Shown here: one piece after another, positions 1 to 6,975 of the stretch
How positions within the stretch are numbered: the stretch's first letter is position 1
How the letters are laid out: each line of letters starts with the position of its first letter
From: Paraburkholderia ginsengiterrae
Lineage (GTDB): Bacteria > Pseudomonadota > Gammaproteobacteria > Burkholderiales > Burkholderiaceae
Length of the DNA stretch: 64,000 nt
Direction of reading: 5' to 3'
NCBI RefSeq assembly: GCF_001645125.1
Contig: NZ_LXKA01000221.1
Location: 124,001-188,000 of the forward strand
The notes under the pieces: generated by a model
Database searches by the model: none
What the model was told of the DNA's origin: nothing
What the model saw: the letters and a program-made list of their open reading frames with translations, nothing else
Position numbers and translations under genes: made by a program

Positions 1-1383
1 GTTGCCGCCGGCGTCGAGCGACGCGCTCACCTCGGTGACCATAGCAGGTGTGAAGTGGTCCCAGGTGTGTTCCTGCTCGCGCATCCACTGCACGCGAATC
101 GGCTGGCCCGGCATTTCACGAGCGATCAGGGCGGCGTGCGTCGCCGCGTCGTCCGCTGCGTTGTGGCCGTAGCAGCCTGATCCTTCGACGTGAACGCAGC
201 GCACATTCTCTTTCGGCATTGACAGCATCTCCGCGAGCGCATCGCGCAGCGGATAGACGCCTTGCGAGTGCGTCCAGACTGTCATGGTGCCGTCCTTGAA
301 CTGCGCGACCGAACAGGACGGCCCGATCGAGCCGTGCAACATGTAGTGCTTGGAGTACTTCGCGCTCAGCGTTCTGACGGGCGCGCCGGCCGCGTTGTGT
401 GTGTTGGCGATCTCGATGTGCTGCGTGGAAATCGTCTTCAGGTCGCGGTGCACATCAGCCGGGTCGGGCAGCTTGCGCCCGGGGCTCCACTCGCTGCCCG
501 CGGCCAGCGCGCGTTGCGCCTGCACCGCCTGCCATTCGCCTTTGGCGACCACCGCCAGCATGCTGCCGTCCTTGATCACCTTGACCACGCCGGGCATCTT
601 TAGAATCTCGGGCGTATTGGTCTGCAGCAGCTTCGCAGCATAAACCGGCGGCAGCACCACGCGCGCGTGCAGCATGCCGGGCATCGACATGTCCTGCACG
701 TAGCTCGCGCCGCCGGTCACCTTGCCCGGAATATCCAGGCGCGGCAGCGAGGTGCCAATCGTGACGAACTTCGCGGGATCTTTCAGCGGCGAGACCGGCG
801 TCGCCATGCGATGCAGATCCACCGCACCGACGGCCTCGCCGTAGGTCATCGTGCGGCCGTCGGGTGCCTTGATGACGGCGTCCTGAACGATCAGCACGCT
901 GCTGTCGACGCCGAAGTGTTTGGCCGCCGCATCGACGAGCAGGCCGCGCACCTGGGCGGATGCGTTCAGCAAGGCGCTGCCGCTGTCGACAATGGTGTGG
1001 CTGCCGGCCGTCAGTCCCTCGTCTGGCGAGGCGCCGGTATCGGCGGTCAGGAACGTGATCAGCGAGGGCGCCATGTTCAGTTCTTCGGCGGCGATCTGCA
1101 GCAGGGCAGTGCGCACGCCGGTGCCGAGTTCCACCTTGCCGGTGTAGACGGTCACTTTGCCTGCGGGATCGATCTTGATCCAGGCGTCGAGGAACGGATT
1201 GGTCTTCAGGCTGCCCGCGAGCGTCTGGGTTTCTTTGGCGACGTGGACCGCAGCGCCTTCGTCGGCAATCACTTCCTGGGCCATCGCCTTGATGCCGGGG
1301 AACAGGCTGAAGCTCACCACCAGCGCGCCGGACATCATGAAGCGGCGGCGTCCCTCGTTGATATCGTCTTCTTTGACGCTCAT
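1..1383 (-). CDS. Molybdopterin-binding subunit of an aldehyde/isoquinoline oxidoreductase (IorB-like), 3' end outside window
   Basis: Large catalytic subunit of a xanthine-oxidase-family molybdenum hydroxylase, which hydroxylates N-heterocycles or oxidises aldehydes using water. The 461 codons seen open with MSVKEDDINEGRRRFMMSG followed by a hydrophobic stretch, a twin-arginine type leader, so the enzyme is probably exported folded to the periplasm. Family-typical segments follow, such as KVELGTGVRTALLQIAAEEL near residue 80 and MLHARVVLPP near 245. The reading frame is open to base 1, so the C-terminal part lies upstream of the window. The start ATG overlaps the stop of the 2Fe-2S subunit (ATGA at 1380-1383), showing translational coupling. 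The substrate cannot be told; nicotinate, isoquinoline and aldehydes are all handled by this family. Confidence 0.88.
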   Translation of the reverse strand, partial: MSVKEDDINEGRRRFMMSGALVVSFSLFPGIKAMAQEVIADEGAAVHVAKETQTLAGSLKTNPFLDAWIKIDPAGKVTVYTGKVELGTGVRTALLQIAAEELNMAPSLITFLTADTGASPDEGLTAGSHTIVDSGSALLNASAQVRGLLVDAAAKHFGVDSSVLIVQDAVIKAPDGRTMTYGEAVGAVDLHRMATPVSPLKDPAKFVTIGTSLPRLDIPGKVTGGASYVQDMSMPGMLHARVVLPPVYAAKLLQTNTPEILKMPGVVKVIKDGSMLAVVAKGEWQAVQAQRALAAGSEWSPGRKLPDPADVHRDLKTISTQHIEIANTHNAAGAPVRTLSAKYSKHYMLHGSIGPSCSVAQFKDGTMTVWTHSQGVYPLRDALAEMLSMPKENVRCVHVEGSGCYGHNAADDAATHAALIAREMPGQPIRVQWMREQEHTWDHFTPAMVTEVSASLDAGGN

Positions 1384-1928
1384 TGCGTGCCTCCGTGAGT
1401 CGCCGTGCCTTGATGCGAAACAGGCTGAGAAGCAGGCTGTGAAGCGGACTGAGAAGCGGCGGCAGCGTCCGGCGCCGGCAGGTTCGCCACCTTGCGGATC
1501 GCGGCGAGGATGCGCATGTGCGTGCCGCAACGGCAAAGATTCGGCTCCATGTGCTCGCGCAGCTCGGTTTCGGTCGGCCGCGGATTGCGTTCGAGCAGCG
1601 CCTGGGCGCGCATGATCATGCCGGCGATGCAATAGCCGCATTGCGCCGCCTGATGCTCGATGAACGACTTCTGCAGCGGGCCTGGGTGCTCGACGGTGCC
1701 GAGACTCTCGATCGTGCGCACAGGGCGGTTGCCGATCGACGACACGGGCATGAGACAGGAAAATGCGGGCTGATCGCCCACGATCACCGTGCACGCGCCG
1801 CATTGTCCAAGGCCGCAGCCGAACTTGGCGCCGTGCAGATGCAGGTCGTTGCGCAGTGCGTAAAGCAGCGGCGTCGACGGATCAATATCCAGCGCATGCT
1901 TCACGCCATTGACGGTAAGGTTGATCAT
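1380..1928 (-). CDS. 2Fe-2S subunit of the molybdenum hydroxylase (IorA-like)
   Basis: Small electron-transfer subunit, 182 residues, carrying two [2Fe-2S] clusters between the Mo centre and the cytochrome. The plant-type ferredoxin cysteines are visible in FGCGLGQCGACTV and the following PAFSC. The second cluster motif is QCGYCIAGM with NLCRCGTH. I chose the ATG at 1928 because translation from there begins with the canonical MINLTVNG and because it overlaps the stop of the upstream cytochrome gene (ATGA at 1925-1928). An in-frame extension upstream is a shadow of the cytochrome gene. The C-terminus ends in a low-complexity Ser/Gln/Pro tail (SQSASQPASQPVSHQ), longer than the family core needs. 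It is the middle gene of a three-gene overlapping operon. Confidence 0.93.
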   Translation of the reverse strand: MINLTVNGVKHALDIDPSTPLLYALRNDLHLHGAKFGCGLGQCGACTVIVGDQPAFSCLMPVSSIGNRPVRTIESLGTVEHPGPLQKSFIEHQAAQCGYCIAGMIMRAQALLERNPRPTETELREHMEPNLCRCGTHMRILAAIRKVANLPAPDAAAASQSASQPASQPVSHQGTATHGGTQ

Positions 1929-3214
1929 CGCGCGTTGTTCTCCTTTCTGACCTTGGCCACCATCTCCTCGACGTCCTTCCACTCGCCGCGCTGCGAATAG
2001 GTCGCGCGAATGTAGTACACGAGGTCGGCGATTTCCTGGTCGCTGTAGATTTCGCTGAAGGCGGGCATATAGTTCATGCGGTCCTCGCCGTGCCAGCCGT
2101 TGCCGCTGAGAATCATCTGGGCGGCGTTGCGTGGGGTGCTTGCGTTGACGGCGGTGCTGAACGCGAGCGTGGGCCGCTCGCCGATCGATTGCATCGGTGC
2201 GGCGGGGCCATGGCACTGCGCGCATGAGGCGGCGAACAGGACCGCGCCGCGTTGCGCCGCGGGCGACGGATCGGCGTGATCCGCGCTGCCCGCGGCGGCG
2301 TTCAAGGTGGCCGGTTGCGGTTTCTGAATCGACAGAAGGTAAGTGGCGATCGCCTGCACGTCTTCTTCAGGCACCGTGGCGAGGTCGCGCGTGACCGGCA
2401 GCATCGGACCGGCCGCGGCGCCATGTTCGCTGGCCCGGCCGCTGCGCAGATACATCACGAGCTGTTCCTTGGTCCAGGGCTTCGGCGCCGCACCGAGTGC
2501 ATTGAGCGGCGGAGCTTCCCAACCGTCGACGATACCGCCGTCGAGCGCATGTCCCGTCTTTTCGCCGCCAATCGCATTGAGCGGCGAATGGCACGAGGCG
2601 CAATGACCGAGGCCGTCCACCAGCAGCTTGCCGCGATTCCACTCGGCGTCTTGCGTGGTATCCGCGGCGCGCTCGCCGGAGCGCAGGAACAGAATGTTCC
2701 AGAAGGCCAGCGGCGGCCGGAAGTTCAGCGGAAAAATCAGGTCGTTCGGCGGCGCGACCGCGTTGACCGGCTCGCGCGACATCAGATACGCGTAGGCCGC
2801 CGCAATGTCGCCATCGGACATGCGCGTGAAGTGAATATAAGGAAACGCGGGGTACAGCAGGTGGCCGTCGCGGGAGACGCCGTAGCGCACCGCACGCGTG
2901 AAGGCTTCGAGCGACCAGCTGCCGATGCCGGTTTCGACGTCGGGCGTGATGTTGGTCGCGTAAATGGTGCCGAACGGCGTGGCGAGCGGCAGGCCTCCCG
3001 CGAACGGCTGGCCGCCCTTCGCGGTGTGGCACACGATACAGTCGCCGAGCGCCACCACGCGCGCGCCGGCGAGCTTCGTCTGCGTGTCGAACGACGATGC
3101 CGCCGGCGGGCTGATCGGGGCGATGGCGGGTCGCCACATCAGCAAGGCGGCGACGATCGCCGCGGCCACGATGAGCGCACCGCCCACCGCGAGCAATCGG
3201 GACTTGCGAGTCAT
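1925..3214 (-). CDS. Triheme membrane-anchored cytochrome c, electron acceptor of the Mo hydroxylase
   Basis: A 429-residue protein with an N-terminal hydrophobic anchor (about residues 8-27) and three CxxCH heme-binding sites: CIVCH, CASCH and CAQCH. This is the layout of the cytochrome subunit of alcohol/gluconate dehydrogenases and of NicB-type nicotinate hydroxylases. In those complexes it passes electrons from the 2Fe-2S subunit to quinone or terminal oxidase in the periplasmic membrane. It is the first gene of the operon, and its stop overlaps the 2Fe-2S subunit start. The combination of triheme cytochrome, small Fe-S subunit and Tat-exported Mo subunit is known for periplasmic nicotinate- and aldehyde-oxidising complexes. 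No strong Shine-Dalgarno is visible before the ATG. Confidence 0.9.
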   Translation of the reverse strand: MTRKSRLLAVGGALIVAAAIVAALLMWRPAIAPISPPAASSFDTQTKLAGARVVALGDCIVCHTAKGGQPFAGGLPLATPFGTIYATNITPDVETGIGSWSLEAFTRAVRYGVSRDGHLLYPAFPYIHFTRMSDGDIAAAYAYLMSREPVNAVAPPNDLIFPLNFRPPLAFWNILFLRSGERAADTTQDAEWNRGKLLVDGLGHCASCHSPLNAIGGEKTGHALDGGIVDGWEAPPLNALGAAPKPWTKEQLVMYLRSGRASEHGAAAGPMLPVTRDLATVPEEDVQAIATYLLSIQKPQPATLNAAAGSADHADPSPAAQRGAVLFAASCAQCHGPAAPMQSIGERPTLAFSTAVNASTPRNAAQMILSGNGWHGEDRMNYMPAFSEIYSDQEIADLVYYIRATYSQRGEWKDVEEMVAKVRKENNAR

Positions 3215-3427
3215 TCCAGCACCTGGTCGAGAAGATCTGATTTAAAGAACACGGGCGCGTGACCCCGTGCGTCATTCCGATAAATGACTATGTGATAAAT
3301 GACGATGCCGACCAGCGTATCGCCAACGTCATGGAATTTCCTGAATCCACTCTGAAATGTTATTAAGGGGAAAACGCGGGGAAACTCGGGAACACCCGGA
3401 CAGCGCGCTGCCCGGGCAAAGATGCAT

Positions 3428-4660
3428 TTAAGCGATGCTGGCCGCGTGCGCACGGCCAATCGCGAGGTAGTGCGCCAGTGCGATCAGCGGGAAGGCTGTA
3501 GCGACACAGGCGACCAGCGGCCAGCCGCCGTGTTCATAAAGCGGGCTGGCGAGCGCGGAACCGAAGGCGCCGCCGACGAAGATGCTGGTCATATACAGCG
3601 CGTTCAGACGGTTTCGGCTCGCCGCATGCAACGCGTAGATTTCACGCTGGCCGAGCACCATGTTCATCTGCACGCCGAAATCGAGCACGATGCCGGTCAC
3701 GACGAGCCCGGCCACACCCCACGCCGGATGGATCAACGCCGGCAGGTAGGCGATGGCGCCCACCACGAGCGCAATCAGCGTCGCGCGCACCGTGTGGCCC
3801 GCATCGGCCAGGTGTCCGGCCACCGGTGCGGAGGTTGCGCCGATCGCCCCGACCAGCGCAAAGACGGCGATGGCGGTTTGCGAGAGTCCGTAATGGCGCG
3901 TCAACTCGACCGGGATCGCGGTCCAGAACAGGCTGAACGAAGCGAACATCAGCCCCTGATAGAACGAGCGGTGGCGCAGAACCGGCATGGTGCGGACCAG
4001 ATGGCCGAGCGAGCCGATCAGCTGGAAGTAGGTGGCCTTGTGTTCCGGCTGGCGCGACGGAATGGTCAGCGCCAGCACGCTGGTGACGATCGCCATCAGC
4101 ACGGCTGCGGAACCGAACACCGCGCGCCAGCCGAAGTGCCCGGCCACGAGGCTCGAGAGCGGACGCGACAGCAGAATGCCGAGCAGCAGGCCGCTCATGA
4201 TGGTGCCGACCACCTTGCCGCGCGACTCGTCCGGCGCGAGGTGCGCGGCGAGCGGGATCAGTATCTGCACGGCCACGGAGCTGAAGCCGACCAGCAGGGA
4301 GATCGCGAGGAACCAGCCCGGCTGCTGCGCGAAAGCCGCCGCGCCGAGACTCGCGATCGAGACGAGCGCGGTGGTGATCATCAGCTTGCGGTTCTCCAGC
4401 AGGTCGCCGAGCGGCACGAGAAAGAACAGGCCGAATGCGTAGCCGATCTGCGTGAGCGAAACGATCATGCTGGCGGTATTGCCGGACATGTGAATGTCCG
4501 GTGCGATCAGTTCGGTGATCGGTTGCGCGTAGTACAGGTTCGCGACGATTGCGCCGCAGCAGAACGCGAACAGCGCGATCAGACTGCGCGTCATCTTGAC
4601 GTGGCCGAGGTGGCCGGGGTGGCCTTTGCCGCCCGCCGTGGTGGATGCCTGAGGTGACAT
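3428..4660 (-). CDS. MFS transporter, drug/metabolite exporter type
   Basis: A 410-residue protein with about 12 hydrophobic segments. It starts after a short cytoplasmic His/Gly-rich tail (GGKGHPGHLGHVKM), and the first helix contains ANLYYAQPITELIA, a signature of the YgaY/EmrD-like major facilitator group. The motif-A-like loop after TM2 reads PLGDLLENRKLM. The start ATG at 4660 is preceded by AAGGAG with good spacing. It is divergent from the LysR gene at 4899, whose product is the obvious candidate regulator. The substrate is unknown. A short fragment of a related MFS protein recurs at 56416. The 213 bases between this stop and the cytochrome start (3215-3427) show no gene. Confidence 0.88.
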   Translation of the reverse strand: MSPQASTTAGGKGHPGHLGHVKMTRSLIALFAFCCGAIVANLYYAQPITELIAPDIHMSGNTASMIVSLTQIGYAFGLFFLVPLGDLLENRKLMITTALVSIASLGAAAFAQQPGWFLAISLLVGFSSVAVQILIPLAAHLAPDESRGKVVGTIMSGLLLGILLSRPLSSLVAGHFGWRAVFGSAAVLMAIVTSVLALTIPSRQPEHKATYFQLIGSLGHLVRTMPVLRHRSFYQGLMFASFSLFWTAIPVELTRHYGLSQTAIAVFALVGAIGATSAPVAGHLADAGHTVRATLIALVVGAIAYLPALIHPAWGVAGLVVTGIVLDFGVQMNMVLGQREIYALHAASRNRLNALYMTSIFVGGAFGSALASPLYEHGGWPLVACVATAFPLIALAHYLAIGRAHAASIA

Positions 4661-4815
4661 GTGAACTCCTTGAGTAAAAAATAAAGGGCGGACGTTAGCG
4701 GGCTACGTTCATCAACCGGTTGCCGAGTGAAATGCCCAGATCGGTCATCAGCTTGCCGCGTCGATCTCCTGATTGCCGGCGGCGGACAGCAGATTTGGCA
4801 ATGAATGTAGCTTAT

Positions 4816-4868
4816 GCGTTGCGTTGAATTTATAGAATTGGTCTAGAATGCAACTCGGCGTTGCGTTG
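4816..4868. promoter_or_regulatory. Direct repeats and dyad in the MFS-LysR divergent region, probable LysR sites
   Basis: The 11-mer GCGTTGCGTTG occurs exactly twice, at 4816-4826 and 4858-4868. The start-to-start distance is 42 bases, about four helical turns. Between them lies an AT-rich segment with TATAGAATT and TCTAGA, and CAAC-N5-GTTG (4851-4863) forms a small dyad touching the second copy. Repeated sites in helical phase in a divergent LysR promoter are the expected arrangement for a LysR tetramer. Assignment to the regulator is inference. Confidence 0.5.
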
Positions 4869-4898
4869 TGCGCAATCAAACGATCGATAAGGCCAGCC

Positions 4899-5819
4899 AT
4901 GGACAAACTCCTCGCCCTGAATACGTTGCTGGAAGTGGCCGACGCCGGCGGTTTCTCAAAGGCCGCACAACGTCTCGGGGTCGCCACCTCATCGATTACG
5001 CGTCTGATGGATTCGCTGGAGAGCTCCCTCGGCACCGCACTGCTGACCCGCACGCCGCGCAAGGTCAGCCTCACGGACGCCGGCATTGCCTACGTCGAGC
5101 AGGTCAGCAAGGTGCTCGACGATCTGGCCGAGGCGGACGAGAGCGTCTTCGACAGCGGCGCGTCGCCGGTCGGCTCGTTCAGAATTTCGGTGCCGTCCAC
5201 CTACAACCGCCTGCGGCTCGCGCCGCAGCTGGCGGCCCTTCTTGCCGCCCATCCGCGCGTCTTTCTCGACGTCGTCGTGGCCGATAACTTTGCCGATCTC
5301 GCGCTCGACCGCATCGACCTCGCGATCCGGATCGGGCGGCCTGATCGTGACGCGAATCTGATCGTCAGAAAGCTCGCGGACAATCCACGCTACGTGGTGG
5401 CAAGCCACGACTACCTCGAGCGCAGCGGCACGCCGGAAACACCGCAAGCGCTCGAAACCCACCAGTGCCTGCGTGTCGCGTATGGCGGCGGCTACCGCAC
5501 CCGGCAGATCTGGGCTTTTCGCCAGGACGGCGCCGAGCAGTGCGTCGAGGTGCGCGGCCATCTGTTATCGAACAGTCTGGACATGCTGCTCGAGGCCGTG
5601 ATGGCGGGATGCGGCATTGCGTTGCTGCCCGAATGGCTGGTCGGCGCGGAGATTCGCGCAGGGCGCCTGATGCGTCTGTTCGAAACCTTCGAGGCGAGCC
5701 CTCATCGAGGTGATGCAGTTGTCTATGCCGCCTATTTGCCCAATCGCCGGCACTCCAGCAAAGTGCGCGCGCTCGTTCAGTTTCTAGAAGCACGGCTTCA
5801 CACCTCGCCCGAAGGCTGA
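4899..5819 (+). CDS. LysR-family transcriptional regulator
   Basis: A 306-residue regulator with an N-terminal winged helix (about residues 1-60, MDKLLALNTLLEVADAGGFS then AAQRLGVATSSITRLMDSLE) and a LysR substrate-binding domain (about 90-300). The ATG at 4899 gives the canonical LysR N-terminus; an earlier in-frame ATG at 4848 lies in the promoter region and adds non-family sequence. The effector domain is of the group where the protein represses or activates a neighbouring exporter or reductase. It is transcribed away from the MFS gene across a 238-base region with repeated sites. The inducer is unknown. Confidence 0.92.
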   Translation: MDKLLALNTLLEVADAGGFSKAAQRLGVATSSITRLMDSLESSLGTALLTRTPRKVSLTDAGIAYVEQVSKVLDDLAEADESVFDSGASPVGSFRISVPSTYNRLRLAPQLAALLAAHPRVFLDVVVADNFADLALDRIDLAIRIGRPDRDANLIVRKLADNPRYVVASHDYLERSGTPETPQALETHQCLRVAYGGGYRTRQIWAFRQDGAEQCVEVRGHLLSNSLDMLLEAVMAGCGIALLPEWLVGAEIRAGRLMRLFETFEASPHRGDAVVYAAYLPNRRHSSKVRALVQFLEARLHTSPEG

Positions 5820-5881
5820 ACGGCAACGGGCCCGCTTGGGTTGCTTCGATCATGGCGGAGTCATATATGGTTTGCGTTCGT

Positions 5882-5900
5882 CACTGCGCTGATCGCAGTG
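5882..5900. promoter_or_regulatory. Perfect 7-bp inverted repeat in the 5820-6142 intergenic region
   Basis: CACTGCG-CTGAT-CGCAGTG is a perfect dyad, extended outward by imperfect GCGTT/AACGC pairing. It lies between the LysR stop and the first gene of the long plus-strand cluster. It could be an operator for that cluster or a weak hairpin terminator for lysR; there is no T-tract. The rest of 5820-6142 has no gene. TTTTTAAGAA at 6008-6017 recurs upstream of the HD gene (10399-10408). Confidence 0.4.
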
Positions 5901-6142
5901 TAGAAACGCAGCGCCCATAAAGTCCTGCAGAAAATATGAAATGTTCTGAGACGTCGGCGGTGAGGGGCCGGGTCGGGATGAGTCGGGGTCCGGTGTTCGG
6001 TAATCGATTTTTAAGAACTATTAAGGTTTCCGGAAAGGACTCTTTAGAAGGCCGTCGATAGAATGAATTCCAGCTCTTCCCGCACTCCCGTTAAGTGCGG
6101 TATGTGGCCCGTGTTCACTCATTCTCCAGGACGTACATAGCC

Positions 6143-6832
6143 ATGGCAAATCCGAAACTCGAAGTTCTCACGCCTGCCAACTCGCAGATCATCTTCATCG
6201 ACCACCAGCCGCAAATGGCGTTCGGGGTCCAGTCCATCGACCGTCAGGTCCTCAAGAACAACGTCGTCGGCCTCGCGAAGGCTGCGAAGGTGTTCAACAT
6301 TCCGACCACGATCACGACGGTGGAATCGGAAAGCTTCTCGGGTTACACGTATCCGGAGCTGCTGGACGTGTTCCCGGGTCACAAGATCCTCGAGCGCTCG
6401 TCCATGAACTCGTGGGACGACCAGAAGGTCCGTGACTCGCTCGCTGCGAACGGCCGCAAGAAGGTGGTGGTCGCAGGTCTGTGGACCGAAGTGTGCAACA
6501 ACACCTTCGCTCTGTGCGCGATGGCCGAAGGCGACTACGAAATCTACATGGTCGCCGACGCATCGGGCGGCACGTCGAAGGACGCGCACGACTACGCGAT
6601 GCAGCGCATGATTCAGGCCGGCGTGGTGCCGATGACCTGGCAACAGGTGCTGCTCGAATGGCAGCGCGATTGGGCGCACAAAGAGACGTACAACGACGTC
6701 ATGGCGATCGCCAAGGAGCACTCGGGCGCGTACGGCATGGGCGTGGACTATGCCTACACGATGGTGCACAAGGCTGCGCAGCGCACGTCGGGTTCGCATG
6801 AAGTGCTCGCACCGGTGCCGGCCAAGAAGTAA
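6143..6832 (+). CDS. Isochorismatase-family hydrolase, YcaC-like
   Basis: A 229-residue cysteine hydrolase of the isochorismatase/nicotinamidase fold. Asp20 (IIFIDHQPQM) and Cys118 (AGLWTEVCNN) are at the positions of the catalytic Asp and Cys in YcaC. Arg85 in KILERSSMNSWDD sits where nicotinamidases have Lys. This is the YcaC pattern, whose physiological substrate is not established even in well-studied homologues. Start chosen at 6143 (MANPKLEVL), preceded by CCAGGA; an upstream in-frame ATG at 6095 adds an untypical leader. It is the first gene of the plus-strand cluster. The next gene, an amidohydrolase, follows after 143 bases full of hairpins. Cytoplasmic. Confidence 0.9.
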   Translation: MANPKLEVLTPANSQIIFIDHQPQMAFGVQSIDRQVLKNNVVGLAKAAKVFNIPTTITTVESESFSGYTYPELLDVFPGHKILERSSMNSWDDQKVRDSLAANGRKKVVVAGLWTEVCNNTFALCAMAEGDYEIYMVADASGGTSKDAHDYAMQRMIQAGVVPMTWQQVLLEWQRDWAHKETYNDVMAIAKEHSGAYGMGVDYAYTMVHKAAQRTSGSHEVLAPVPAKK

Positions 6833-6857
6833 GCAGTCGCACCTATCGCTTGAGGGT

Positions 6858-6960
6858 GCGGCCCGCACCTTGTGCGGGCCGCGTCGACCCCCGGATCTAT
6901 CGAGCATCCACCTGCACCGGCGTGCAGGTGGATGCCGCGGCATTCGAGCGCGCAGCGCTC
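6858..6960 (+). promoter_or_regulatory. Three consecutive perfect hairpins before the amidohydrolase start
   Basis: Hairpin 1 (6858-6882) is GCGGCCCGCAC-CTT-GTGCGGGCCGC, an 11-bp perfect stem. Hairpin 2 (6904-6935) is a 14-bp perfect stem, GCATCCACCTGCAC and its complement, around the tetraloop CGGC. Hairpin 3 (6946-6960) is GAGCGC-GCA-GCGCTC, ending six bases before the GAGGA ribosome site at 6966-6970. None is followed by a T-run, so these are not ordinary intrinsic terminators. They could punctuate the operon mRNA, block exonucleases, or set translation of the downstream gene. Confidence 0.7.
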
Positions 6961-6975
6961 CCTATGAGGATCACC

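Noticed and set aside
3422-4657. 411-codon plus-strand frame
   Set aside because: Shadow of the minus-strand MFS gene, which has helices and motif A.
6858-6935. Hairpins considered as rho-independent terminators
   Set aside because: No T-run follows either stem and the next gene is in the same direction; a processing or regulatory role fits better.
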